A stretch of DNA of 51,505 bases from JANNRR01 sp031401675 (GTDB lineage Bacteria > Pseudomonadota > Alphaproteobacteria > Rhodobacterales > Rhodobacteraceae). The notes beneath the pieces were generated by a model, which saw only the letters and a program-made list of their open reading frames with translations, ran no database searches and was not told the DNA's origin. The stretch is from the NCBI GenBank assembly GCA_031401675.1, contig JANNRR010000151.1, positions 1-51,505 on the forward strand, in the 5' to 3' direction. A program made the position numbers and the translations under genes. The first letter of the stretch is position 1; the number at the start of each line of letters is the position of its first letter. Below are positions 40,257-47,774 of this stretch, piece by piece.

Positions 40257-40286
40257 TTGTCTAGTTGTATAGAGTGGTAGACAACT
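40257..40286. promoter_or_regulatory. Probable PhnF operator
   Basis: Two interlocked inverted repeats lie just before phnG: TTGTCTA (40257-40263) with TAGACAA (40278-40284), and AGTTGT (40263-40268) with ACAACT (40281-40286). A further GTGTCTAG ends at the phnG start. GntR/HutC operators commonly use GTCTA/TAGAC half-sites, so I infer PhnF binding that controls both arms. Confidence 0.6.
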
Positions 40287-40301
40287 CGGCAAGGTGTCTA
40301 G

Positions 40302-40754
40302 ATGGCGGATCCCGCACTGAACGAACGCAAGGGCTGGATGGGGCTGATGGCGAAAACCCCGCCTGAGCGGCTGGCGCGTGCCCTGCGCGGCATGATGCAA
40401 CCGATGCCGGATTTTGTCTGGTTGCGGTCCCCCGAGGTCGGGGCTGCAATGGTTCAGGGCCGCACCGGGGCGACGGGTGCGCCCTTCAATCTGGGTGAAA
40501 TGACGGTGACGCGCTGTTCCCTGCGGCTGAAAGGCGGGCAGGTGGGCCATGCCTATGTGCAGGGCCGCGACAAGGATCACGCGATGCGGGCGGCACTGGT
40601 GGATGCGCTGATGCAGACAGACCGGCAGGCCGAGGTGCGCGATCTGGTGCTGGCCCCGATCGAGGCCGAACGCAGCGCCGAGCGCGGTTTGCGCGCGGCC
40701 AAGGCGGCAGCGACCAAGGTGGATTTCTTCACGATGGTGCGGGGGGACAACTGA
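40302..40754 (+). CDS. phnG: C-P lyase core subunit PhnG
   Basis: This 150-residue subunit belongs to the PhnGHIJ core complex, which with PhnI couples phosphonate to ATP. Landmarks are VWLRSPEVGAAMVQGRTG, the family segment GAPFNLGEMTVTRC, GHAYVQGRDKDHAMRAALVD, and the C-terminal TKVDFFTMVRG. The length is normal. It is the first gene of the plus-strand operon phnG-H-I-J-K-L-N and sits directly behind the presumed PhnF operator. Its stop overlaps the phnH start (TGATG). Confidence 0.95.
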   Translation: MADPALNERKGWMGLMAKTPPERLARALRGMMQPMPDFVWLRSPEVGAAMVQGRTGATGAPFNLGEMTVTRCSLRLKGGQVGHAYVQGRDKDHAMRAALVDALMQTDRQAEVRDLVLAPIEAERSAERGLRAAKAAATKVDFFTMVRGDN

Positions 40755-41374
40755 TGCAGACGGCAGCGTTGCAGGGCGGATTTTCCGATATGGCGCGCGA
40801 TGCCGCGCGGGCGTTTCGCGCCTGTCTGAACGCCATGGCGCATCCGGGCCGGATCGGGACGCTGACCGGCGCGGTGCCGCCTGCGCCGTTGTCGGTGGCC
40901 GCGGGAACCCTGCTGCTGACGCTGGCCGATGGCACCACGCCGGTGCATCTGGCCGGGGCCCATGACGTGGCAGACGTGCGGGAGTGGCTGCGGTTTCACA
41001 CCGGGGTACCGCTGGTGCCCGCGTCCGAGGCGGCGTTTGCGGTCGGGACCTGGGCGGCGCTCTTGCCGCTGGATCATTATGCCATCGGCACGGCGCAGTA
41101 TCCGGACCGGTCGGCGACGCTGATCGTGGAGCGGGAGACGCTGGCTGCGGTTGGCCAGCGGCTGAGCGGGCCGGGGATTCCGGGGATTCCGGGGCACCGG
41201 CGGTTCGACTTGCCGGAAACGGCTGCGTTCGAGCGCAATGCAGAGCGGTTTCCGCTGGGCATTGATTTCTATTTTACTGCCGGGGATCAGGTGGCCGGGT
41301 TGCCGCGCACCACGAAGGTTACGCCTGATCCGGATGCGATCACGGCGGATGCAGCCGGGGCGGGAGCGGTCTGA
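40754..41374 (+). CDS. phnH: C-P lyase core subunit PhnH
   Basis: This 206-residue core subunit of C-P lyase is needed for complex assembly. The N-terminal ARAFRACLNAMAHPGRIGTL is the recognisable PhnH stretch, followed by LLTLADGTTPVHLAG and a C-terminal ERFPLGIDFYFTAGDQVAGL with the LPRTT ending typical of the family. A short duplicated GIPGIPG appears near residue 140, probably slippage in a loop. Overlapping stop-start junctions on both sides (TGATG) show tight co-translation with phnG and phnI. Confidence 0.95.
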   Translation: MQTAALQGGFSDMARDAARAFRACLNAMAHPGRIGTLTGAVPPAPLSVAAGTLLLTLADGTTPVHLAGAHDVADVREWLRFHTGVPLVPASEAAFAVGTWAALLPLDHYAIGTAQYPDRSATLIVERETLAAVGQRLSGPGIPGIPGHRRFDLPETAAFERNAERFPLGIDFYFTAGDQVAGLPRTTKVTPDPDAITADAAGAGAV

Positions 41375-42486
41375 TGTATGTCGCGGTCAAGGGTGGCGAA
41401 CGGGCGATCGACAATGCGCACGGCTTTCTGGCCGAGGAACGGCGCGGTGATGTGACGGTACCGGAACTGGGCATGGCGCAGATCCGCGAGCAGTTGGCGC
41501 TGGCTGTGAACCGGGTGATGGCCGAGGGCTCGCTGTTCGATCCCGACCTGGCAGCGCTGGCGATCAAGCAGGCGCGCGGCGATCTGATCGAGGCGGTATT
41601 CCTGATCCGGGCCTACCGCACCACGTTGCCGCGCTTTGGGTCCTCGCGGCCGGTCGATACCGGGGCGATGGCCTGCATCCGGCGCATTTCGGCGACGTTC
41701 AAGGATGCGCCGGGCGGGCAAGTACTGGGGCCGACGTTCGACTATACCCATCGGCTGTTGGATTTCAAGCTGATGGCGGAGGGTGTGGTTGCGCCGGCAG
41801 AGGTGGCCGAAGCCCGGCAGGAACCGGTCCCGCACATCACGGAGTTTCTGAACAAGGACGGGTTGATACAGACCGAAGCTTATGCAAATCAGATGCCGCC
41901 GGACCTGACGCGCGAGCCCTTGGAACTGCCGGCGACGCGGCCCTTGCGGCTGCAGGCGCTGACCCGCGGCGATGAGGGGTTCGTGCTGGGCATGGCCTAT
42001 TCGACGCAGCGCGGCTACGGCGCATCGCATGCCTTTGTCGGCGAGTTGCGGATCGGCCTGGTGGCGGTCGAGATGGAGATTGCCGAACTGGGTTTTGCCG
42101 TGGAGATCGGCGAGATCGAAGTGACCGAGTGCGAGACGGTGAACAAGTTCGCTGGGTCAAGGACGGTGATGCCCCAGTTTACAAGGGGTTACGGACTGGT
42201 GTTCGGGCAGACCGAGCGCAAGGCAATCTCGATGGCGCTGGTCGACCGGGCGTTGCGCTGGAAGGAACTGGGGCAGGATTTCGTGGGCGCACCGGCGCAG
42301 GACGAGGAGTTCGTGCTGAGCCATTGCGACAACATCCAGGCCACCGGCTTTCTGGAGCATATCAAGCTGCCGCACTATGTCGATTTCCAGTCGGAACTGG
42401 AACTGGTGCGCAAGTTGCGGGCGGAGGTGGCGGCGACGCAGCCGACGGGTGCCGAGCGCGACCCGGTTCCGGCGGCGGCGGAGTGA
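41374..42486 (+). CDS. phnI: C-P lyase core subunit PhnI
   Basis: This 370-residue nucleosidase-like core subunit, with PhnG, H and L, attaches phosphonate to the ribose of ATP with release of adenine. It begins with the diagnostic MYVAVKGGERAIDNAHGFL. It continues with AFLIRAYRTTLPRF-like residues near 70, DFKLMAEGVVAPAEVAEARQ, GMAYSTQRGYGASHAFVGEL and SHCDNIQATGFLEHIKLPHY. The length is normal. It ends 5 bp before the convergent small ORF at 42492-42635. Its distance to phnJ (205 bp) is unusually large for this operon. Confidence 0.95.
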   Translation: MYVAVKGGERAIDNAHGFLAEERRGDVTVPELGMAQIREQLALAVNRVMAEGSLFDPDLAALAIKQARGDLIEAVFLIRAYRTTLPRFGSSRPVDTGAMACIRRISATFKDAPGGQVLGPTFDYTHRLLDFKLMAEGVVAPAEVAEARQEPVPHITEFLNKDGLIQTEAYANQMPPDLTREPLELPATRPLRLQALTRGDEGFVLGMAYSTQRGYGASHAFVGELRIGLVAVEMEIAELGFAVEIGEIEVTECETVNKFAGSRTVMPQFTRGYGLVFGQTERKAISMALVDRALRWKELGQDFVGAPAQDEEFVLSHCDNIQATGFLEHIKLPHYVDFQSELELVRKLRAEVAATQPTGAERDPVPAAAE

Positions 42487-42491
42487 GCGTG

Positions 42492-42635
42492 TCAGTCCTT
42501 GGAGGTGTTGATCAGCCAGCCGCCGGGGCCCGCCACCTTGTCCGGCAGGGTCAGGATCAGCACTTCGCGGATGATCAGGCAAGCAATCAGGCTGCCGAGG
42601 ATTTCGTCGAACGAGACTTGAAGCAGCGTGGCCAT
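42492..42635 (-). CDS. Small 47-aa membrane-like protein in the phnI-phnJ gap
   Basis: On the strand opposite to the phn operon, an ATG at 42635 preceded by AGGAG at about 8 bp opens a 47-codon frame. The product begins MATLLQVSFDEILG, then has a hydrophobic stretch of about 18 residues with one internal Arg-Glu (SLIACLIIREVLILTLP), and ends DKVAGPGGWLINTSKD. Codon choice is strongly GC-ending like the genes around it, and this cannot be a shadow, since no plus-strand gene overlaps. I know no family for it. Transcription of phnG-L would be antisense to it, so expression is uncertain. Confidence 0.5.
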   Translation of the reverse strand: MATLLQVSFDEILGSLIACLIIREVLILTLPDKVAGPGGWLINTSKD

Positions 42636-42691
42636 GCGAGGCTCCTGTGGGGCGCGGTGGGCGATGATTGCCAAAGAAACGAGGCAGGACT

Positions 42692-43573
42692 GTGACCGAA
42701 GCAAGCCAATATAATTTTGCCTATCTGGACGAGCAGACCAAGAGGATGATCCGCCGGGCGCTGTTGAAGGCGCTGGCGATCCCGGGCTATCAGGTGCCGT
42801 TTGCCAGCCGCGAAATGCCGAAGCCCTATGGCTGGGGCACCGGCGGAGTGCAGGTGACGGCGGCGTGCCTGGTGCCCGAGGATCGGCTGAAGGTGATCGA
42901 TCAGGGTGCCGACGACACCACCAACGCCGTGTCGATTCGCAAGTTCTTTCAACGCACTGCCGGTGTTGCCGTGACCGAGGCCACCAGCGACGCCAGCATC
43001 ATCCAGACCCGCCACCGCATCCCGGAGGCGGCATTGGCCGAGGGTCAGATTCTGGTTTATCAGGTGCCGATTCCCGAGCCGCTGCGGTTTCTGGAACCGC
43101 GCGAAGTGGAAACCCGCAAGATGCATGCGCTGGAAGAATACGGGCTGATGCATGTGAAGCTGTACGAAGATATCGCACGGCATGGCACGATTGCCACATC
43201 CTATGCCTATCCGGTGAAGGTCGAGGGCCGCTATGTGATGGACCCGTCGCCGATCCCGAAGTTCGACAACCCCAAGATGAACGGCTGCGCCGCGATCCAG
43301 CTGTTCGGGGCCGGGCGCGAACAGCGGATCTATGCGGTGCCGCCCTACACCAAGGTCGTGAGTCTGGATTTCGAGGACCATCCGTTCGAGCCGAGCAAGG
43401 CCGATCACGACTGCGATCTGTGCGGGGCCGGCGATACCTATCTGGACGAGGTGATCATCGATGATGCGGGCGAGCGGATGTTCGTGTGTTCGGACACCGA
43501 TCATTGCCGCGGGCGGCGGGCGGCGGGGTATCTGGGCGCGCAGGGTGCACCTTATGAGGGGGACGACGCATGA
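42692..43573 (+). CDS. phnJ: C-P lyase catalytic subunit PhnJ (radical SAM)
   Basis: PhnJ is the radical-SAM enzyme that breaks the C-P bond of the ribose-linked phosphonate. The 293-residue product from the GTG at 42692 (GAGG upstream) is normal in length. The Fe-S ligands are complete: CDLC, 21 residues, C, five residues, C at the C-terminal end (CDLCGAG ... FVCSDTDHC). The glycyl-radical/active-site region IPGYQVPFASREMPKPYGWG is intact. SDASIIQTRHRIPE and PPYTKVVSLDFEDHPFE are further landmarks. It overlaps phnK by four bases (ATGA). Confidence 0.96.
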   Translation: MTEASQYNFAYLDEQTKRMIRRALLKALAIPGYQVPFASREMPKPYGWGTGGVQVTAACLVPEDRLKVIDQGADDTTNAVSIRKFFQRTAGVAVTEATSDASIIQTRHRIPEAALAEGQILVYQVPIPEPLRFLEPREVETRKMHALEEYGLMHVKLYEDIARHGTIATSYAYPVKVEGRYVMDPSPIPKFDNPKMNGCAAIQLFGAGREQRIYAVPPYTKVVSLDFEDHPFEPSKADHDCDLCGAGDTYLDEVIIDDAGERMFVCSDTDHCRGRRAAGYLGAQGAPYEGDDA

Positions 43574-44385
43574 CGGCGGCGCAGCAGTTGAGTATCTGGA
43601 CCAAGAAGAAACCTGTGGTGCCTTTGTTGACCGTCGCAGGGTTGAGCAAGTCTTATGGGGCGCGGGTCGGGTGTGCGGATGTTTCGTTCGATCTTTATCC
43701 TGGCGAGGTGATGGGGATCGTCGGCGAAAGCGGCTCGGGCAAATCGACGCTGCTGGGGTGTCTGGCCGGGCAACTGGAGCCGGATGCGGGAGCCGTGGTG
43801 TTCGATACCCGGCGGGACGGGCCGCGCGATACAATGACGATGAGCGAGGCGGAGCGGCGGATGTTGGCCCGCACCGACTGGGCGTTCGTGCATCAGAATC
43901 CGCGCGACGGTCTGCGGATGGGGGTATCTGCCGGGGGCAATGTCGGCGAGCGGCTGATGGCGGTGGGGGCGCGGCACTATGGCGATATCCGGGCGGCGGC
44001 GCTCGACTGGCTGGGCCGGGTGGAAATAGCCGCCGACCGGATCGACGACCGGCCGGCGCAGTTTTCCGGTGGCATGCAGCAGCGCTTGCAGATCGCGCGC
44101 AATCTGGTGACGGGGCCGCGGCTGGTGTTCATGGACGAGCCGACCGGCGGGCTTGATGTGTCGGTGCAGGCGCGGCTGCTGGACCTGTTGCGCGGCCTGG
44201 TGCGGCAGATGGGACTGTCGGCGATCATCGTGACGCATGACCTGGCGGTGGTGCGGCTGCTGGCCGACCGGCTGATGGTGATGAAGGACGGGAGAGTGGT
44301 GGAGACCGGGCTGACCGATCAGGTGCTGGACGATCCGCAGCATGCCTATACGCAGTTGCTGGTCGCCTCGGTCCTGCAAGTCTGA
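43570..44385 (+). CDS. phnK: C-P lyase ABC-type ATPase PhnK
   Basis: This 271-residue ABC-family ATPase associates with the C-P lyase core rather than with a permease. It has Walker A GESGSGKST, TDWAFVHQNPRDGLRM (Q-loop, highly typical of PhnK), signature FSGGMQQRLQIARNL, Walker B LVFMDEPTGGLD and IIVTHDLAVVRLLADRL. A somewhat long N-terminus (AAQQLSIWTKKKPVVPL) precedes the fold. It starts inside the phnJ stop. After it comes an 80-bp gap carrying a GGGGATATTT motif, then phnL. Confidence 0.94.
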   Translation: MTAAQQLSIWTKKKPVVPLLTVAGLSKSYGARVGCADVSFDLYPGEVMGIVGESGSGKSTLLGCLAGQLEPDAGAVVFDTRRDGPRDTMTMSEAERRMLARTDWAFVHQNPRDGLRMGVSAGGNVGERLMAVGARHYGDIRAAALDWLGRVEIAADRIDDRPAQFSGGMQQRLQIARNLVTGPRLVFMDEPTGGLDVSVQARLLDLLRGLVRQMGLSAIIVTHDLAVVRLLADRLMVMKDGRVVETGLTDQVLDDPQHAYTQLLVASVLQV

Positions 44386-44403
44386 GGCCGGGACGGGGCC
44401 GGG

Positions 44404-44428
44404 GCCGGAGCCTCTGGCGGGGATATTT
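44404..44428 (+). repeat. GGGGATATTT intergenic motif, copy 2
   Basis: This block is identical over 25 bases to 6318-6342, ending CTGGCGGGGATATTT. It continues with CAGGAACAAAGATG, as the inverted copy at 12821 also does (GGAACAA). It lies between phnK and phnL inside an operon, so it is not confined to operon ends. Confidence 0.6.
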
Positions 44429-44465
44429 CAGGAACAAAGATGAACGTGATGTGGTGCGGGCGAAG

Positions 44466-45158
44466 ATGATGATTCACATAGATGATCTGCACAAGAGCTT
44501 TACCCTGCACAATCAGGGCGGCACGGTCATTCCGGTGATGGCGGGCGGGCATCTGGATGTGGCTGCCGGGGAATGCGTGGCGCTGGTGGGGGCATCGGGG
44601 GCGGGCAAGTCGACTCTGATGCGGATGATCTACGGCAATTATCTGGCACAGGGCGGCCGGATTCTGGTGGACGGCGTTGATGTGGCGCAGGCGTTGCCGC
44701 GCGATATTCTGGCGCTGCGGCGCGAGGTGCTTGGGTATGTCAGCCAGTTCCTGCGGGTGGTGCCGCGGGTGCCGACGCTGGATGTGGTGGCCGAGCCGTT
44801 GCTGACGCTGGGGGTGCCGGTGACGGAATCCCGGGCCCGGGCGGCGGCGCTCTTGTCACGGTTGCGCATCCCCGAGCGGCTGTGGGGGCTGTCGCCGACG
44901 ACGTTTTCGGGCGGGGAACAGCAACGGGTCAACATTGCCCGCGGGTTTGCGCACACCTACCCGGCGATGCTCTTGGACGAGCCGACGGCCAGTCTGGATG
45001 CCGCCAACCGCGAAACCGTGCTGGAGCTGATCGAGGAGGCCAAGGCGCGGGGGGCGGCGATTGTCGGCATCTTTCACGATGCGGCGGCGCGGGCGCGGGT
45101 GGCGGACCGGCAGGTTGATGTGGCCGCGTTCACGCCGCGCCCGGCGGAGCATCTCTGA
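44466..45158 (+). CDS. phnL: C-P lyase ABC-type ATPase PhnL
   Basis: This 230-residue ABC-family protein of the C-P lyase system binds the complex and assists the first step with PhnG, H and I. It has Walker A GASGAGKST, the PhnL-typical YVSQFLRVVPRVPTLDVVAE, signature FSGGEQQRVNIARGF, Walker B AMLLDEPTASLD and IVGIFHDAAAR. I use the ATG at 44466; an adjacent ATG three bases later is equally possible. The stop overlaps the phnN start (TGATG). Confidence 0.94.
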   Translation: MMIHIDDLHKSFTLHNQGGTVIPVMAGGHLDVAAGECVALVGASGAGKSTLMRMIYGNYLAQGGRILVDGVDVAQALPRDILALRREVLGYVSQFLRVVPRVPTLDVVAEPLLTLGVPVTESRARAAALLSRLRIPERLWGLSPTTFSGGEQQRVNIARGFAHTYPAMLLDEPTASLDAANRETVLELIEEAKARGAAIVGIFHDAAARARVADRQVDVAAFTPRPAEHL

Positions 45159-45700
45159 TGGCGGGCAGGCTGTTTGCCGTGGTCGGGCCGTCGGGGGCGG
45201 GCAAGGATACGCTGATTGCGGCGGCGCATCTGGCGCGGCCCGATCTGCATGTGGTGCGGCGGGTGATCACCAGGCCGCAAGAAGCCGGCGGCGAGCCTTA
45301 CGAGGGCGTGAGCGAAGCCGAGTTCGAGGCGCGCCGGGCGGCCGGAGCCTTTGCGCTGGACTGGGAGGCCCATGGTTTGCGCTACGGCATTCCGGTCAGC
45401 GTCGAGACTGCCATCGAGCAGGGTCGCGACGTTGTATTCAACGGCAGCCGCGCCATGCTGGGTGCGGCCTGGGAGCGGTTTCCGAACCTGGGTGTCATCC
45501 ATGTGACGGCATCGATGCCGGTGCTGGTCGTGCGCCTGTCGGCGCGCGGCCGTGAAACAAGGGAAGAAATTGCCCGGCGGCTGGCGCGGTCGGGCTATGA
45601 CATTCCCTATGGCATGCCGATCCGGGTGGTCGAGAACAACGACAGTATCGGCACGGCCGTGGCGGCTTTTCTGGCCGCGCTTCAGCCGGAAAGGGTGTAG
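45158..45700 (+). CDS. phnN: Ribose 1,5-bisphosphate phosphokinase PhnN
   Basis: This 180-residue kinase phosphorylates ribose-1,5-bisphosphate to PRPP, the last step that returns the sugar from the C-P lyase pathway. The P-loop is GPSGAGKDT, followed by RRVITRPQEAGGEPYEGVSE (lid-like region as in guanylate kinases) and FALDWEAHGLRYGIP. The length is normal. Its 3' end overlaps the convergent DUF1045 gene by 19 bp, so the two coding ends share DNA on opposite strands. Confidence 0.94.
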   Translation: MAGRLFAVVGPSGAGKDTLIAAAHLARPDLHVVRRVITRPQEAGGEPYEGVSEAEFEARRAAGAFALDWEAHGLRYGIPVSVETAIEQGRDVVFNGSRAMLGAAWERFPNLGVIHVTASMPVLVVRLSARGRETREEIARRLARSGYDIPYGMPIRVVENNDSIGTAVAAFLAALQPERV

Positions 45701-46380
45701 CGGTGCAGGTGGTGGAAGCAGCCATCCCCGGCCTCGGCGAACAGCGACAGGCTGTCGAGCCGGAACGGGCGCGGCAGCAGCGGTGCCAGTTGTGGCGCCA
45801 GCGCGGCGTGGGTGGCGGCGCTGTGGTCGGCGGTCAGGTTGCCGGTCAGCGTCATGTGGAAGCGGAACGCGTCCATCACGTAAGGATAGCCCCAGCGCTC
45901 GAGATGCGCCCTTTGGCTTGGGGTCAGCGGGGTGGCGAGGCGGCGCTGACGATCCGCGTGGCTCAGGGGCGCGCGGAAAGGGTCGAGGTCGGCGACAACC
46001 CGGGCGGCGAGGTCGTTGAGGCTTGCAAGCCCGGCGGCGTCGGCGTCCGGGGTCAGCGCGACGAAGCCGTCGTGGTCCGACAGCTGCAACCCGTCAAGCG
46101 TGAGCGGGGCAAGGCGGGCGGCAAGGGTGGCTGTGGCGTTGTGCAGAGCGTTCCGGTCGGTGCCGGGAGCGAGGCGGAAGGGTGGTTTGATCGTGGCGTG
46201 AAAGCCGTATCTGCGCGGGGCTACGGTCAGGTCGGCGACGGGCGCGGGCAGGCCCGGAATATCGGGATGCGCCACGGGCTGGCCGGCAAAGGCATCCCAT
46301 CCCAGCCAGTGTGCCGCAAAGGTGGCAAGCGGCCCGGGTGCGGGCGCATAATAGATCGCGTAGCGCTGGAAGCTGGTCAT
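45682..46380 (-). CDS. DUF1045 phosphonate-cluster protein (2H phosphoesterase superfamily)
   Basis: This 232-residue protein shows two HxT motifs, YGFHATIKPPF near residue 60 and FRFHMTLTGNL near residue 170, the active-site pair of 2H phosphoesterases. This family accompanies C-P lyase genes in many alphaproteobacteria but is not biochemically defined, as far as I know. With no phnP in the window, it may open the 5-phosphoribosyl-1,2-cyclic phosphate that PhnJ makes. It is convergent with phnN, with coding overlap, and divergent from phnM. Confidence 0.85.
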   Translation of the reverse strand: MTSFQRYAIYYAPAPGPLATFAAHWLGWDAFAGQPVAHPDIPGLPAPVADLTVAPRRYGFHATIKPPFRLAPGTDRNALHNATATLAARLAPLTLDGLQLSDHDGFVALTPDADAAGLASLNDLAARVVADLDPFRAPLSHADRQRRLATPLTPSQRAHLERWGYPYVMDAFRFHMTLTGNLTADHSAATHAALAPQLAPLLPRPFRLDSLSLFAEAGDGCFHHLHRYTLSG

Positions 46381-46413
46381 TCGCTGTCTGGTTCTTGCTT
46401 GAGGACGCCCGAA

Positions 46414-46449
46414 ATCTGGCCCGATATTTGGCCGGGTATCTGGCCAATG
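46414..46449. repeat. Three tandem 12-bp repeats before phnM
   Basis: ATCTGGCCCGAT, ATTTGGCCGGGT and ATCTGGCCAATG run back to back in the 145-bp divergent gap between DUF1045 and phnM. TGGCC is constant. The period equals that of the repeats before phnC, though the sequence differs. AAGGAG then precedes the phnM start. Confidence 0.6.
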
Positions 46450-46525
46450 TCACGCTGCCATGACGGTTTTTCCGATGCAGGTTGCGCTGTGAAGCGCGAA
46501 ATTCTTCTGCAAGGAGAGGCCGCCG

Positions 46526-47668
46526 ATGCCTGACATCATTCTTGCCAATGCCACGGTGGTGCTGCCGCAGGGAACCGTGCTCGGCAGTCTGCGCCTTCGC
46601 GACGGGCTGGTCGTGACGGTGGAGAGCGGGGCGGCGGTACCTGCGGGTGCGGTGGATTGCGACGGTGATCTGCTGTTGCCCGGGCTGATCGAGCTGCATA
46701 CCGACAATCTGGAGCGGCATATCCAGCCGCGGCCAAGGGTTGACTGGCCGCATGCCGCAGCGATCATTGCGCATGATGCGGAACTGGCCGGGGTCGGGAT
46801 CACCACGGTGTTCGATGCGCTGAGAGTCGGGTCAACGATCACGCCGGCGCGCGGTGGTTATGCCAAGTATGCCAGGGCGCTGGCATCGGAGATTCTGGAG
46901 TTGCGACGGCATGGGGCACTGCGGATCAACCATCTGTTGCATCTCAGGGCCGAGGTCTGCTCGGAAACCCTGATCGAGGAGATGGCGGAGTTCGGCCCGG
47001 AGGATTGCATCGGCATTGTCAGCATCATGGACCATACGCCGGGCCAGCGGCAGTTTCGCGATCTGAGCAAGTTGCAGCAGTATGTTGCGGGCAAGCATGC
47101 GATGAATGATGCCGAATTTCGGACGCATGTCGGCGAACTGCTGGCGATGCGGGCCGAATTCGGTGTGGCGCACGAAGATGCGGCGGTGCGCGAGGCCGGG
47201 CGCTATGGTGCGGTTCTGGCCAGCCATGACGATACCGATGCGGCGCAGGTGGCGGCATCGGCTGGCCGTGGCATTCGGCTGGCCGAGTTTCCGACGACCA
47301 TCGAGGCGGCGCGGGCCTGCCATGCGCACGGTATCGCCGTGATGATGGGGGCGCCGAACCTGATCCGGGGCGGGTCGCATTCCGGCAATGTGGCGGCGGC
47401 GGTGTTGGCGGAGGCGGGGCTGTTGGATATCGTGTCGTCGGATTATGTACCCTCGGCCTTGCTGACAGCCGCGCTGCAGTTGGGCGACAGGTGGGGCGAT
47501 CTGGCGCGCGGGGTGGCGACAGTGACAGCGGCACCCGCAGCGGCGGCCGGTTTGCCCGACCGGGGCCGGATCATGACCGGCCTGCGGGCGGATGTGATCC
47601 GGGTCTGCCGCGCGCTGGGCTCGCCGGTGGTGCGCGGTGTCTGGGTTGGCGGGACGCGGGTGGCGTAA
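46526..47668 (+). CDS. phnM: Alpha-ribose-1-methylphosphonate-5-triphosphate diphosphatase PhnM
   Basis: This 380-residue amidohydrolase removes pyrophosphate from the ribose-triphosphate-phosphonate adduct before PhnJ acts. The canonical PhnM metal-site segment is PGLIELHTDNLERHIQPRP, followed by TTVFDALRVGS, NHLLHLRAEVCSETLIEE, IVSIMDHTPGQRQF, SHDDTDAAQVAASA, GAPNLIRGGSHSGNVAAAVL and SSDYVPSALLTAALQLG. A strong AAGGAG ribosome site precedes the ATG. This is the standard phnM; a diverged paralogue is at 38125. A PHP-domain gene follows on the same strand after 106 bp. Confidence 0.95.
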   Translation: MPDIILANATVVLPQGTVLGSLRLRDGLVVTVESGAAVPAGAVDCDGDLLLPGLIELHTDNLERHIQPRPRVDWPHAAAIIAHDAELAGVGITTVFDALRVGSTITPARGGYAKYARALASEILELRRHGALRINHLLHLRAEVCSETLIEEMAEFGPEDCIGIVSIMDHTPGQRQFRDLSKLQQYVAGKHAMNDAEFRTHVGELLAMRAEFGVAHEDAAVREAGRYGAVLASHDDTDAAQVAASAGRGIRLAEFPTTIEAARACHAHGIAVMMGAPNLIRGGSHSGNVAAAVLAEAGLLDIVSSDYVPSALLTAALQLGDRWGDLARGVATVTAAPAAAAGLPDRGRIMTGLRADVIRVCRALGSPVVRGVWVGGTRVA

Positions 47669-47774
47669 CTGGACCGGGGGTCGACGGGTCGATTGCGGGC
47701 TTGCGCAACGGTCTGTCATCAGGTTTTCATCCGGGTCGGGCAATCTGACCCCGGCTGTTGCAGAAAGTGGTACC

